A stretch of 64,000 nt of DNA from Epiperipatus broadwayi (GCA_028023455.1 JAQFVV010012420.1:6637176-6701175), one strand, 5' to 3'. Shown: positions 1-13,150, counted from the first letter of the stretch. The notes: generated from the sequence alone by a model not told the origin. A program made the numbers and translations.

Positions 1-1020
1 CAACTGTCAACAAATACAAAATTCTTTATTCACATTTTTTTCTCCATGTCCATCCCTCCTTCCAACTATCCACTCAACCACCTGTATCTTGAGTATCTCA
101 TATCTACTTCCATAACTTTCAATTACTACCTAATTTTTATATAAAAATTGCCAAAATATCACATTCTATACTGGATCACAAACATTTTTCTCAAAACCCT
201 GCTTGGGGGCAGGCCATTTCTATTACAGTGTGCCATGTCAACTGAAATCCCAGATGCAAATATACCTTCATAGCCACATGCTGGTGCACCATTCTGAACA
301 GTACATAATTTTGAATGGAACCGAATAATTCAATAAGTATTATCATCTAATAAACAATCATTTATTATTACCATGGAAAGGTTCAAGGCTCCACTTATAA
401 GTATCATTATATATTACCAGCCATGAATCCATTCCAGGGCTAGCTCATGGGATTTATTGGTTTAACCCCAATAGATTCAAAATGATATCTACAGTCTCTT
501 TCTCATATTAACATTCCTATTCCACCCAAACCTATGACCCATACAGATCTTATGGGCATTTTGATATCAAAGCTGGGACAACCATTTCATCAGATTACCA
601 AATCTCCCCATTCCCATCAATATTTATACAACACCTGGCTTCCACTGTACCACTATCCTATCAAATGAGCTATAATGAATTTATCACCATATTGACCCCT
701 CCCCAACTATAATAAAAGACCATCCAGGATCACCATCATCTAGGTAATTATTTGGTCATCCATTTTTCCAATTATAAACTCATAAATTTAGGGCATATGA
801 GTAAATCCCTTTGTCAGAGACATGAAGGAGACCTAGGACATCTCTTAAGCCCCACCTGTTACAATCTATATATCCATATTTACTTCATTTATGAATGTGG
901 GTCTACTTTTATATAGCTCTATAATCTATTAACCAATGGTAACATTCATATTAATACCTTGTACAGTCATTAGTTATGATGATGAATATCCCACGATCAA
1001 CAAACACAAACCATACTCAC
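1..1020. other. non-coding stretch, C-richer than G on the plus strand
   Basis: No ORF of note on either strand. The plus strand is noticeably richer in C than in G compared with the flanking DNA, as in 37200-39700 and 53200-54250. This could be the trace of an old, heavily mutated transposon, but no protein motif survives that I recognise. Confidence 0.4.
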
Positions 1021-1066
1021 CTCATCTAAATAGTCATGTATACTTGGGTCACTACTACTTGTGATG
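1021..1066 (-). CDS. candidate internal coding exon (46 nt)
   Basis: Read on the minus strand, this segment is preceded by a TTTAG acceptor and followed by a near-ideal donor (GATGAG then GTGAGTATGG). Between them one frame is open and gives ITSSSDPSIHDYLDE after one leftover base, so it needs an upstream exon ending with two bases of a codon. The base composition is less AT-rich than its surroundings. It lies on the same strand as the candidate exons at 2490-2546 and 3240-3302 and could belong to the same gene. The phase does not join directly to the 2490 exon if that exon ends at GAG, so a missing exon or another donor is needed. I do not recognise the protein. Such short open segments with splice-like ends also arise by chance. 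Confidence 0.35.
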
Positions 1067-2112
1067 CTAAATCAAACTGATAACAATTGCAAACAACCAT
1101 GCCAATAGCACCCAACCATCCTCCTGATGACAATCATGTATGTCTATCCTCAACATGTGTTATCAATTAACTAAATAACTAAACTAAAAAATATGGCTAT
1201 ACACAACATGTGTTAATTTTGTATACTAAATAACTAAACTAAAAAATACTTCTAATAATAACAATAATGCTACAGCAAGAATATTAGATAATTATGTTTA
1301 TTAAGATTCATTTATTTTAATAAATTTTCGATCATGTAATGGACTTCAATCATAATAGTAATCATAACAATACATAAATAAGAATTATTAAATGTATAAA
1401 TAAATAAGAGACTCAAGTATAAGTGCTCATATTTATCTTATGTAAGCTGATCTAATATGATACAACCAAATTAAAAAAAACACTCTATTTAATATTTTCT
1501 TCCAGCTTTATGTATATATGTTGTCAAATGCAATAAAATGATTATTTATGTGGTATGTGTGCATTCACTTTCACACAGGTGCGTCTATGCTTTATGAATC
1601 TGTTCCCACAATGTTACACCCATTGAGCATCTAAGATTTGATATGACCTATTCCTAATTTATTCTAATTAACCTATGTTCAGATATGCAGCCACACACAC
1701 TTTGTGATATGTTGATATATATAATGTAAAACACATTTTTCTTCACCTTATTAAATACAAATAAAATATATAAAAAAATTCTTTAAACCTTGAGCAAAGA
1801 AACATTTTACATCAAACTTAAATATGCAAATAAGCAAAAAGAAAACATTATACAAATATATATGGACAGGTTGCTCAAGTATTTTAGTTACCATATTAAT
1901 AACTAGGTAAGCAAACAAATAACAATAATAAATAAAAGACATAATTATAGCAACAAAAAAATATTCAAGGATAATTAAAAAAAAATACATCTAATGACTT
2001 TAAAACTATATTTGCAGTGTTGTTATGCATAACATCCAAACAAAAAAACCTTTTAATGCTTATGTGCCAAAGTAAAACAATAACAAAAATGAAGAAATGA
2101 GGTCCTTACACT

Positions 2113-2175
2113 TGCAGGCAGTTGCCCGGGTTGCGGGTTTGTGTCCCGGCCGATGCTATGACACTTAAAAAAAAA
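2113..2175 (+). repeat. 3' fragment of a tRNA-derived SINE
   Basis: A GC-rich island in AT-rich DNA contains GGGTTTGTGTCCCGG, a degenerate B box within a tRNA T arm, then GCCGATGCTATGACAC and an A-tract. A second, shorter copy at 24728-24780 shares the layout: CAGTTG, then GGTTCGCTTCC, then GGCCAATGCTTTGATAC and A-tract. No A box is visible upstream in either copy, so both look 5'-truncated, as expected for retroposed SINEs. Confidence 0.5.
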
Positions 2176-2319
2176 AATTCATAGAAGAACATTCAAATGA
2201 TCACTTTTAAATGAGAAATCAATAAAGTTCTAAAATGTTTACCACTCCATTTCAATTCTTGAGGAGAATCTCTTAGCTGAGACAGTTGACTTCTCTTTCC
2301 TTATTTTCAGGCTTGTTTA

Positions 2320-2395
2320 TTGCACTTCCCATGTGTTCTCTCTATTTTTCCTTTCTCTTGCACTTCCCATGTGTTCTCTCTATTTTTCCTTTCTC
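2320..2395 (+). repeat. 38-bp direct tandem duplication
   Basis: A 38-bp unit beginning TTGCACTTCCCATGTG occurs twice head to tail (2320-2357 and 2358-2395) with no difference that I can see, which suggests a recent duplication. It lies in a pyrimidine-rich tract about 95 bases downstream, in the minus-strand sense, of the candidate exon at 2490-2546. Confidence 0.85.
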
Positions 2396-2489
2396 TTTAT
2401 TTTTTTCTCTTCTCTTTTTCTGTTTTATAATTTTCATATGACATAAAAAAAGTTTTGACAAAGTTCCTGTTCTTGGGATTTCTTGAAAC

Positions 2490-2546
2490 CTCTTGGATAT
2501 CAATTAACATTGTAGAATTCATTGGCACTTCTAATAAAAATAAACT
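2490..2546 (-). CDS. candidate internal coding exon
   Basis: On the minus strand a strong acceptor (pyrimidine-rich run ending GCCTTTCAG) opens a frame reading SLFLLEVPMNSTMLIDIQE. I end the exon at GAG before GTTTCA, a weak donor. The frame stays open for about 30 more codons (to 2397), with VSRNPKNRNFVKTF next, so the true end may be further down. The exon starts in phase 0, and the upstream candidate exon 3240-3302 also ends in phase 0, so the two can be joined without a stop. The amino-acid make-up looks protein-like, but I do not recognise a family. This is an inference from splice signals and open frame only. Confidence 0.42.
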
Positions 2547-3239
2547 CTGAAAGGCAGTATAGTAGTAGAACAGTGAAAGCTGGATATGGGGGATTTCATA
2601 CAATTTCTTCTCTCTTCTCTTCTTCCTTCTTTTTCTTCCTTTTAAAGATGATGGTGATTCTTTAAAGAACCATAGGGTATGAACTTGATCTTCACAACAA
2701 AATGTTTTTTACATGGTTAATCAGAAACACTGCCATTCTATTGATCAAATGCAGGTGTGTAGACAAATGGCTAGCTCATAGTGGCTTTGATCTTGGGACA
2801 AAATAACTGCAGTTAACAGTGCATTGTTCTTTCTTTCATAGCTATCAATATATTAATCCAGAGTCTATATTTTGGCAGCAATAATTTATATTGCCTCTTA
2901 TAAGGCTATTTTACTTTTGGTTTTTTCTTGGAGTTGGATCTTTTTTATTGATCATGATAAAAGACATTGTTTTCTTCCGAAATTCCTTTCTTCTCCAAAT
3001 TCTTTTCATAACTCTGGTATATATCTTTTTTTTACTAACTTAAATCTGATAAACAATTATCCATATATCTGCACATCTCTGATCATTTTTGTAAAAGCGA
3101 TACTTTAACAAATTTTGTTTCTTTCAAATCCCTTTTCTCCCAATGGTATTTTAATAAGGAAGAGCTTGTATCCTATAATTTTCTTCTTTTCCGTATTCCC
3201 CCTTTTCTTTTCATAAGAAAAAAAAAACAAGTCATTTAC

Positions 3240-3302
3240 CTTACTCCCTTCCTTGATGTGGACATGATTCTTTTTCTGACTTTCTGCTTTCAGTCCCAAC
3301 AA
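3240..3302 (-). CDS. candidate internal coding exon (63 nt)
   Basis: On the minus strand a long T-run ending TTTAAG precedes 21 open codons reading LLGLKAESQKKNHVHIKEGS plus K, followed by AAG and then GTAAATGAC, an acceptable donor. The exon is phase 0 at both ends and can splice to the candidate exon at 2490-2546. Its composition is clearly less AT-rich than the flanks. The open frame actually runs from 3413 to 3105, so the splice ends are a judgement. The product is not recognised: a lysine-rich, probably soluble stretch. Its neighbours on this strand (2490, 1021) suggest the 3' part of one gene with introns of roughly 0.7 to 1.5 kb. Confidence 0.4.
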
Positions 3303-4065
3303 CTTAAAAAAAAAACTTTTTTTTAAAAAGCAGCCATTTTCACTTAATAATTTTAATATTTTATCCCCAGCTGTCCAAAGATTACATGTCATCATGCTCA
3401 AGTCCACATGCAATCAGATCAAAATCTTTTCAAACAAACTGCTTTAATCTTATCTTTTAGGGAAAAAACTCAAGACTGTTAAAACTTCTATTGGCAATTT
3501 CCATCAACTTAAAGACTAATTATTTATTAATTTCTTCCTCCATGATAAACTCATCTCTTTTTTCGATAATTTTAGAAATCAAAAATGTATACAAAAGGAA
3601 AAAAATGTAGATATCTACTGATATTTGTATTTGCACAACTTCAATACATGTACAATTTTTTTTCTTAATATATGATATCTATATTAATGAAATTATAGAA
3701 CTGTTAACACTATTCACACACTCAAATATTTTGTTACAAACATATATGTGCATTCTAAACTATCTATTTACTAAGCTATCTTAGATTAATGGTTAAACAA
3801 TTTATTTTGGACTGTTTTAACAAAATGAAATTATAAAATGAAATCATCATATCCTTTAATAAAATATAAAAGTTTAAAGCAACTAAATATTTCTTTCTTA
3901 TATTCATATTTTTTTTTTCATTTCTATTTACTAAGTAAAATCACATATATAAATATCTACATATCTATGGCACACACACACAAACAAAAAAAAATTGGGG
4001 GGCTGCTAATATTCTCTCCATTCATTAATTTATGTAGGATTCAACTCTATCCCTACAATATATAT

Positions 4066-4370
4066 AATATATATGTAATAACTTGGCTGAAACATTTTTA
4101 ACAGTTAAATAAATTTTTTTATATATTATTATTAAATGTAAAAGAGCATACTTTTGATGTACAACATGAGATTAATAGTAATTGTGGGTATGCTGGGTAT
4201 GGCATTTCTTCCTTAAATACTGCAGTGCACTCAGCATATCCATGAGTGACATGAATCTTATGTTCTACATCAAAAGAACACTCAGCTACAATTAATAATA
4301 AAAAAATAGATATAAAAAACTTTTTGTTCCACTAACATTAGAAACATTTCAGCTAAGTTATTATATATAT
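4066..4370. mobile_element. foldback element (imperfect, about 305 bp)
   Basis: The two halves are imperfect inverted copies. The left end reads through AATAACTTGGCTGAAAC and the right end mirrors it (GTTTC/ATTTCAGCTAAGTTATT type). The inner pair GAGCATACTTTTGATGTAC and its mirror near 4270-4292 are also well kept, and the centre lies around 4210-4220. No ORF. It is probably a non-autonomous foldback transposon or MITE. Confidence 0.7.
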
Positions 4371-4643
4371 CTATATAAATTGCAATCAACATATGTAATA
4401 AATAAATTGTGCCAAGTTAAGTTTTAGAACATTGACATAATAAATAAATTGCAGAAAGCTTTCAATTGCATGGCAGTAAATGAAAGGCTCCTATAATTTA
4501 TTCATTGTTTAATGTTATAAAACTTTAAAGTTACTGTGATTTATTTATTTATCAATATGCATAAAGAATTATCAAATGTTTTCAAAATTCAGTAAAATCT
4601 ATAATAGTTTTATATATTAATATGTTTAATGAATTGTTCAAGA

Positions 4644-4880
4644 AAGGCTCATGTTGCTAAAAGAAATGATAATAGATGGACAGTTGAAATCTTAAAATGG
4701 ACTCTTAAGAGATTGTAAAAGCCCTAGAAAGAGACTATATGTGAGATGGATGGATGGAATAAAAAAGTGTTCTGGAGAAATGTGGAGAAGATAGGCTAAA
4801 TATTGAAGAAGATGTATTGAACTTGGGACAGACTTTCACACTGTAGTGCATTATAAAGAATGAAAATGATGATTATGTAT
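4644..4880 (+). pseudogene. decayed 3' end of an endonuclease-type LINE (RTE-like)
   Basis: Translated on the plus strand, broken frames give AHVAKRNDNRWTVEILKW, then KETICEMDGWNKKVFWRN, then DRLSHCSAL. This order (a GHV-R-x-DNRW segment, then a W-rich tail ending in a short downstream region) is familiar from the extreme C-terminus of RTE and related LINE reverse transcriptases. Several stops and frameshifts break it, and no upstream RT motifs are found, as expected for a 5'-truncated dead copy. The family level is uncertain. Confidence 0.5.
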
Positions 4881-4884
4881 GAAT

Positions 4885-5605
4885 TCAAAACAGTTTTCAC
4901 ATAATTCACTGCAGGGTCAAAACTTAGGTACTTGTGCATTTTTCAATAAACTACGATGACAGTCTGTATTTTTGATAAATCTACAGTTTTGGGGGCTTTC
5001 ACAAATGTTTATGTAATATGCCTGTTATGAAATGCCATATTTAATTTTTACATTTATTCTTTATTACTATTATTTTTAAAACGAAATTATTGTGGAAATA
5101 TTAATTACATTTACAGTTTTTTTTTTTTTTTTAAATTAACTTATTAATAGAAAAATTAAAAAAATATATAAATACAATATTTACACTTTATTCATGTATG
5201 TAGCACACAATCATATCATGACCATTGATGCATACATTTGGTAGGGCAGAATCCCATCTACTGCATCTCATTCTGTGACCAAAAAATTCCAAATTTTTAT
5301 CATTATGTCAATTTACCAAAAAACTGCTGACAAAAAGAAACACACTGATTGAATCATTCCCATGTTATAATATATATATAATTGAAATAGAACATTTTAA
5401 TAAAATTTATTAGAATTTATTCCTTTTTTAAACTTTAACAAATCATTTATTAATTTGGTTTTAATTTAACAACTGACAAACCTTCAGTAGATTATAGGCT
5501 CTTGAAACTGTACATTTATCAAAAATACAAACTGCCATTTTGGTTATTTAAAAACTCACAAGTATCAAAACTTACTTCACAGAAAAAACTGTGAAGGAAT
5601 GAACA
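4885..5605. mobile_element. element with about 100-bp diverged inverted terminal repeats
   Basis: The segment at about 4893-4992, which includes GTACTTGTGCATTTTTCAA and GTATTTTTGATAAATCTACA, is repeated in inverted orientation at about 5502-5600. About 500 bp of AT-rich DNA without an ORF lies between. The arms are diverged by several substitutions and short indels, so this is an old non-autonomous element or a pair of inverted repeat copies. Confidence 0.55.
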
Positions 5606-5873
5606 GTATTCATCAGACAGTTATTATTCGGTGATGAGTGGTTGAACACTATTTTGCTGTTGTTTTACTGTTTAATTAAAAATTCATTTACTAGCCAATA
5701 TTCATTGATGAGGCAAGTTGTCAATGGGCAGTCTACTATAAAAAAATCTCAGGTCTGCTTTAAAAACTTTCCAGTTAAACCCTTTAAACTTTATTATAAG
5801 CAATAATATATATATATTCTTATTCTTATTTTTTACTTTCTATATATTTCTTCATATATTCATATATATATAT

Positions 5874-6031
5874 ATTGCTTATAATAACTCCTCTCATATA
5901 TCTTAGGTAGAGGAAATTGAGAATGCTCTGATGAAGACTGATGGATAGTCGAAACTGTCAGGAAAATAAAGAGTTTTATTTTTAAAAAAAATTGCATTAA
6001 AGTGTATATGAGAGGAGTTATTATAAGCAAT
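5874..6031. mobile_element. 158-bp TIR element carrying a hammerhead-like core
   Basis: Perfect 27-bp terminal inverted repeats flank the element (5874-5900, starting ATTGCTTATAATAACTCC, and 6005-6031). The interior holds a hammerhead-like motif on the plus strand and an ATAAAGAGTTTTATTTTT tail. A second partial copy of the terminal motif (TTATAAGCAAT) lies just outside on the left near 5795. Confidence 0.75.
5923..5965 (+). ncRNA. hammerhead-ribozyme-like motif
   Basis: It shows CTGATGA (5928-5934), then GACT and AGTC, which pair as stem II around a short loop. GAAAC (5951-5955) and TGTC follow directly. This is the core order of type I hammerheads found in Penelope-like element repeats. 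Stem I is poor: only two pairs are seen next to the core. One unpaired A enters stem II, so cleavage activity is doubtful. Confidence 0.5.
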
Positions 6032-8442
6032 ATAATAGATGTTATGTTTTATGTATGCTGCATGCTATTTATATATATAATAAATTTGCTGATGGCTATT
6101 TTGTTAACATTTTCCACAAATGAAGTATAATTTCTAAAAAAAAAAAAAGCCATCTAAAACATTTAGTTTTATTGCTTGTGTCAGAAAGCTTTAATATCAT
6201 ATTTGTTGAATGGTAGACTAGTATATATTTTCTTTACTACCTTGAGTTAATGTTAATGCTTTATTGAAATGCATTATTCCCACTTAAATAATTACTGTCA
6301 GATGATTTTTCTAATAGCTTTTTATTAAAAGTTAAAAAGAAAAAAATATAAGAAACTATTTTTGAATACTACACATGATTTTAAAACAAATTTGAAATTT
6401 CGTTTATGCCAGATCTTTGAGAGTATCTAACAAACCAAAGAATGTAAAGACATAAAATAATGTATATAATCGAGTGGGTTTTATTGATGGCATTTCACAA
6501 GAAGTTCGAGTACTTAAAGTTAACGAGTTGGGTCCTGCTATACGTGGACCATGAACTCCAGAATCGACCATTAATCAAATACAACCAGCAAGTCGTTGAA
6601 TCAAAATAACTAAATTTTTCGATAGTTAAATGTTTATAAATGCACAGAAACGTTTTTAAAATTATAGTAAGTATAGAAAAGTTCAACTTAATTTATTACA
6701 TGTGTATTTTTAAAATGTTTTGACTATATGAGAAAGAAAAAGTAAAAAAAAAAAAGTTTTATAAAAATGCAAAATTTGTAATAAAATTGAAAAACTTTCG
6801 GAAATTTGTAAAATGAAATAATTATAAAATAATTTTCAATAGTTTGGATTAACTTAGGAGCAGGCTACAAATCATATTTTTGAGATAAATAAAATTTAAT
6901 ATTCTCTTTTATTTCATGTGTAAATTCTAAAATCTATTTAAATTGTTTTTAAAATTTGGATGTAATAAATACTTTCAAATAATATCTGATTTGAAGAAAA
7001 AACTATAATTTACTATTTTTTTTTTGACTACAATTTTTTTCATTTGGGGGGGGGGGTCCTTGTAATTATGACTCTATAAAAGCGGATTACGAATGAAATT
7101 CTACGAGGCAGAAGATTGTTAAAAACTGTTAGTGTTATAAATTCTCTACTTTATTTAATAGAAATTATTTGAAAGTAACTGAGCGGAAATATATAAAGAG
7201 AAATTTAAACTCATAAAATTGATCAAAGCTTTGATTAAACGTTAAAAATAGTTCGCACCAAAAATCAATGAAATACATTTTTGAAAAATTATTATTGCTC
7301 ATTATAATCAGTTTAAAGTATTTCATTTTTTTACACACACGCATATGCCTAAGTCCCTTGGAAATGCATGCATGTGTTCACTAGCTTAAATTCTTCAATG
7401 ATCCTTTCTTTCTTTATTTTTTTTTACTATATTTCTCTTTCTCTGTCATTTTTATACACCTATCTACCTACCTATTTATCTTTATAGGTGTGTAAGTACG
7501 TATGTAAGTATGTATGTATCTATATATAATAATTGATCGTTGTGCTGGAGAAATAAATATAATCAATCAAATATATTTATTAGTGTACTCCATTAAAGCT
7601 ATGTATGGAAACTATCCACCATTGGAAAAATTTTAAGACTATTTTCTTTTATTATACCAATAATTCTAGAAAACTTTTTTATCAAGTGAAGAAGAGATAT
7701 GAAATACTTACAGCTCTCTTATTAAAAATAAAAGTTTATTTTACATTTATATGTTGGTATTGTGACTTTTTTGATTTTAAATTTATACATACATAGTTTT
7801 TGATCTGTCAATGTGACAACTAACAAATATTTTACCGATAAAAACAATTTCTTTCAATATTAAAAAAAACTATAAAATAGTAAATATCATAGCAACAAAC
7901 TAATTATTGAGTTAGAAAAATAAAAATAAATTATATTTCAGATATATCAATACATTTTTATATTAAATCTATTACATTGTAAATGTTTACTAGTGTAAAC
8001 TTTTCAGAAAGTTGATGAGTTGTTATACCAAATATGATGATTGAATTGTGATATTACTTTTAAAAGCAATTAGTAATGAGAGATTGAGCCAAACATTGTA
8101 AGTGCAATTTAAAATCTCAAGCTTGGTGATTTAAAACTGAAAAAAATAAACAATTTAATTTGTCTTTCAATCTTTACAAAAAATTTTTTATTTAGATAGT
8201 TAATTTAGTTTTGGTCACATTAGCCAAAATTCAGTTTATGCTGTTGTTCATGTGTGGAAGCTGTAAAATAATTTATGTACATTTAATCAAAATTCAATTG
8301 TTAATACTGATGATGAAAATGAAGATTTAATTGATGTGTGAATGTTATCTGATATGTCTATTAACATCAACATAGATAATAGTCACTATCGCAATCCAAA
8401 ATGTGACATATATAGATTCTTTTAAGTTTTGTACCTTTATTG
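6032..8442. other. no gene seen; CpG-denser patch at about 6360-7260
   Basis: This is AT-rich sequence without a convincing ORF. The part at about 6360-7260 has visibly more CpG dinucleotides than the DNA on either side, and it holds a G11 run at 7046-7056. The region 7485-7525 is a diverged GTAA/GTAT microsatellite. The CpG patch may be a young insertion or a weak regulatory region, but nothing identifies it. Confidence 0.35.
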
Positions 8443-8490
8443 TTAAAAGAGGTTGCTTTGACAACAGTTTGAAATTGTTGTTTGTTATTG
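8443..8490 (+). repeat. paralogue of the hAT insertion site
   Basis: AAAAGAGGTTGCTTTGAC followed by TTTGAAATTGTTG matches the sequence on the two sides of the hAT element at 17987-18312 (AAAAGGAGGTTGCCTTGAC on the left, GTTGAAATTGTTG on the right). It is therefore a related copy without the insertion. An (AT)n microsatellite follows at 8527-8545. Confidence 0.55.
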
Positions 8491-9544
8491 ATATTGGGAT
8501 TGTCTAAGTGCAACTAGTTTTTAATGATATATATATATATATATACTCCCCCAACACCTATCCTACACTTCCTATCAACAAATACTCAGGGCACCAATTC
8601 TATTGATAATAGAATAAACTACTTGTCTGATCTTGCTTTGAATTATTATTGAGACTCTTATAATGCTGTTCTACTATAGCTTAGCTCAATGGGGGCTACA
8701 GAGATCTATAAGGTGTAAAATGCATACTAAACATAGGAAGAAACATTATAAATTAATAGGAGTAAAATATCTATTAAGTATTAAAATAAATAAATAATTG
8801 AAATTGGTAAAGTTCCACCATTAAAATTTAAAAATTATAGTTTAACCTCATCTCCTTCCATCATCTAAATGCATCAAAAAATGTTTATGGTGATAGAATT
8901 AAATTAATAAAATAAAGATGCGATACTAATTTACTCTAATGTATGGTAAGTTAAAATTAAATACAAAATGTAGCACTACTTAACCTCCATTGTACGATAA
9001 TTTAAAATAAATAACTGATTAATGTCTAATCTAAATAATAAGGGAATTTATTGTATGGTTAATTTTAAATTTATCCTTTACATTAACCACTAATTAACAT
9101 AATAAAGTAATGATACAAATTAAGCATTATTCTAATAAAATAGTAGTAGTTAGACAATGAAAGAAATAGGGTGCGTTTTGATTTCAATTCATCATCTAAA
9201 GAACTGAGGAATAAAGTTTCCAAAGAATCATTAATTAGTCAAGCACTTCATATGGTGTTTGGATCAAGAAAACCACATCATCAGATCTGAACACGTTCAT
9301 CATTAAATTATGGAATAGTGCAATCATATATTGGATATGTAAGTGTGTGTGCATATGTGGAAACGTAGAACATGAATGCATGCCAAAAAATAACTCTGAA
9401 CAAAGTTTTTAAATAAATAAAACATTTATTACAAGATATAACTAAATAAACATTTGCATTTCTAATTTACACATATACATGTTTTGGATAATTCCTACAT
9501 CAATGACTGAATAGTATACATGAGAGTAACTAACATTAAAATAT

Positions 9545-9880
9545 ACTTCCTTGTATTTTATTCCAACCATATACCAGTTATCAGTCAATTCTGATGAGCC
9601 AGAGAGAAGAAACATTTATTAACACTACACTGATAAGTAAATATAAAATTAAACTTCTTGGTATTTTTATTTAAAATATACATGAGCTATCAGTCAGTTC
9701 TGATATGCTTGTGAGAAAAGAAACACAAACAATGGCACCAAAATAGTAAAATATGAAATTAAGAAGCTTGGTATTTTTACTTAAAATACACATATGCTAT
9801 TAGCTAACTCCAACATTCTGCTAACTAAATCAACATTGGAGTAGTTAAACATCAAAATAATACAATATGGGTTTAAATCT
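9545..9880 (+). repeat. three diverged tandem units of about 110 bp
   Basis: Units share the order CTTGGTATTTTTA, AAAATACACAT, GCTATCAGTCA, TTCTGAT, then GAAACA and AAATATGAAATTAA. They start at roughly 9548, 9656 and 9764. The first and third units are more diverged than the middle one. No coding potential is seen. Confidence 0.65.
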
Positions 9881-12146
9881 ATGAGTAAGATGTCAAGCCT
9901 TCCTTCATAAATCACTTAAATAATTCTATCAATTAGTTGCATTTTCTTTCCTTTTGCTTGCTCATTCAAAATGAGGATGAATCATTCTGAGAATTGATGA
10001 TGTAAAACTTAAAATAATTAGTATGATATGATTTGAAATATTGATTTAAGACTTACAAATCAGTGATAGATTTGCTCCATACCTTCAGAATTAATAGTAT
10101 CTTATGCATGCATCTGAATTGTGTTACATGTTATAAAATAATTAACATAGCTATATCCAATCAGTTTACTTATGAAATTGAGATACCATGCCATAATATA
10201 TACGATGCCATGGCCAGCCAATCCTTAACACTAATTCTACTTTAGATGTTCTGTGAAAGAAATCAATTCTACCTTTATTTTCTTTTTATCAGCAAATTAC
10301 CTTACCCTTGGCTATGAATAAAAGGTGGGAAAACATTCCACATGGATACATGAGGAACAAGAAGACTTTCTTAAGTCTAATCATTTAAATAACAAATTAC
10401 AGTGACTCCCTAGCCTAATTCAGAGGCTTAAATACTGGTGTCAACTTTTTCTCATCACTGGAAAACAAGAGAAATATACTACTTTACTTCACATAATCTA
10501 ATCACCATAACACACAATTACTTAATCTGGAAAACATAATGCACTCATGACAAATATTTCAATAAACTGAGGGAAAGTTCTCTCAATCCCTATAACACAA
10601 TACATATTATAAATGCTTTCTTTCTCTATAGCCACAAAATACATTTCAATCTAAGCATAAAGAAAAAATAATAAATTCACTCTTAAATAAATCCATAATC
10701 CTTCCACTTCTTTTGGCACATCACACCATCCGAAACCAATTGAAAAAAATAAGTCAATCAACTTTTAATTCAGCAATTATATAAATGGATTCAACAACAG
10801 ACAGGTATACATGCATAATAACACATAAAACAATTTCAAATCACATTCGATAAGGAAATATTGTAATGACATTAATTAATAAGTTAAAAAAATGAATCTC
10901 ATTTCTGATGAATTATAATATTTTAACTTTAAAATTATAATAATTATTACTAAATAATCCTTATCATTTCTAGCAAAGCAATGGTAAAACAATCCTTTAG
11001 TGTATTTGACATTATTCAAATAAATTGAAATAAAAGTTTGGTTTGTGACAAACAACAAATCTTTAAATTTGAAGCAAAATAATTATTAGGAAATGGACCT
11101 CGTAATTTTTTAAAATGCAAAGATAAAATAATTTTGGTAAATTTACCCCTTCTCAAAATTAGTTGTTAACTTCCTAATAGCAAACAGATATTTCTGTTGC
11201 CAACACATGCATACAGAAGCATAAGTATATGATAAAATTATATTAAAATAATAATTAATTATCCAATACAATATTACTCCATATTATACTTTTCTGAGAC
11301 ATTCTGAAAAAAAAAAATTAAATAATAAAAATATAAGACAAATAATTGGTCTACCTATTCTATTATATGATAACAAAAAAATCATTAATCATCTTTGGCT
11401 GGAACTCAAAAGTTCATTTACACAGTCTGGAAATAACACATCTTGGTCATGTATGAAAATGATGATGATACTTGTATAACAAGAGATATTAGTAAATGTA
11501 ACAATTTTTTGCAGGATAAATAACACACAATTGGATCCAATTAAAAAGCATTTCAAAAGTTCTTAGCAGTAGCTAATGAAACTACTGGCAATATCACATG
11601 TGAAACATTTAATAATGGCAAATAAATATTTATGACTGCATATGTTTAGTAATAGTTTACAGTTTAATTCATTACATTCATCAAGGCACTTGTGCTGAAT
11701 TATCAATGGTCATCCATCAGGAACATAGCTAATTAATTCATAACATCCACTTCAGTATATATACTTATATATAAGTTTATTGATAATATATTTTAATAGC
11801 AAATCAACTGCAAATGAGAAGAACAGTAAAATAAAAATATTCACATATAGTGTTCATGCTCTTCCACTTGCTCAGTTATAAGCACATTTAGAGATAAGTT
11901 AGTGATTCATTAATTATATATGTCATGCATTCTGTTCCTTAATTATAAAGGTGTGAATGATTAAGTACATCTCTTGTTATTAATAATAATAAAGCATGTT
12001 GTAATAAGTTATACACACATCCTTACATTTAAACTTTACTCCTTTATAGCTAGTAGAAATTGTTACTACAAAGTCTTTGAAATGTTTTATAAGAATGTTC
12101 AGCATAAACTTTCCAGAATAATAGCAAAATTCACACATTCAAGGTA
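9881..12146. other. no gene seen
   Basis: AT-rich sequence with only short chance ORFs. No splice-flanked open segment, repeat pair or RNA gene stood out. Confidence 0.4.
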
Positions 12147-12271
12147 TTTCTTTAATATTAGAGATTAAATTTAGGCAAATCAAATTTGAAATAGAGACAC
12201 ATATTTCAATTGTTTCTTTAATATTAGAGATTAAGTTTAGGCAAATCAAATTTGTAATATAGACACACATA
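12147..12271 (+). repeat. direct tandem duplication, period about 66 bp
   Basis: TTTCTTTAATATTAGAGATT and the bases after it (12147-12202) recur at 12213-12271, with about three substitutions in total. This is a recent local duplication. Confidence 0.85.
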
Positions 12272-13150
12272 TGCATCCCAAATGATGATTTGAAATTTAG
12301 ATTAGTCAATTGGAAATAGAGAAAGATGTATCTTGTTTTTAAAGTTGTTTACATCTGCATCCTAGTTTTTACTTCCCAAGAAAAATTTCTTAACTCTTTT
12401 CATCCAGAAAATTAATATAATTTTATACTTTTGAGTTTGAATTATGGAAGAACCAATTTGCAGAAAGAAAATTGTAGTAATAAAAACCATTTGTGGAGAG
12501 AAAATTGTTGCAATAACAGAAAGCCAATCTTTTTGTAAAAGTACCCTCTTTTATATCTGATTATTACTTAGCCATCTGCTCTTTCTACCAATCAAATGGT
12601 TACTCAAAAGTTCAACTTTAAAACAAAGGTCATCCCTCCTACTGCACTGAGATAATTAGTTACAAATATGCAATAACCTTTTTTTTCTTGAAAACAAAAA
12701 GAAAGAAAAAAAATCATTTTGCCTTTAAAAAAAATAATTAAATTGAACCAATAATAAAATATTATGCATTACTAAAGTAATAAAAATAATTAATTACTTC
12801 AGCAAATAAAATAATTGATAGTATATTTGTCTATTTGATAATCCACTGATCCATTAATTTATCAATTCATTCAAAATATTTTCAAACTGGTTATCCAAGT
12901 AATTGATTATGAAATTAAATATTTTACTGTGAAATGTGATATTTGATAGTTTAATGAAGTACCTGAAGAAAAATCAAATTGAAAGATGGCACAAACATAC
13001 ATGTACACACATATGCTGTACTACAAGTACTAAACTAATCTGATTGAAATATGTTTCTATGACCATGAGTCAAATATATTGCACTAATTACACTATGGAT
13101 TGAAATGTCAAAGAGCAAATAAACCAGAAAATCACTAAAACAAATACCGA

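Noticed and set aside
7707-7760. Strong minus-strand donor GTAAGTATTTC
   Set aside because: All three upstream frames are closed by stops within about 50 bases.
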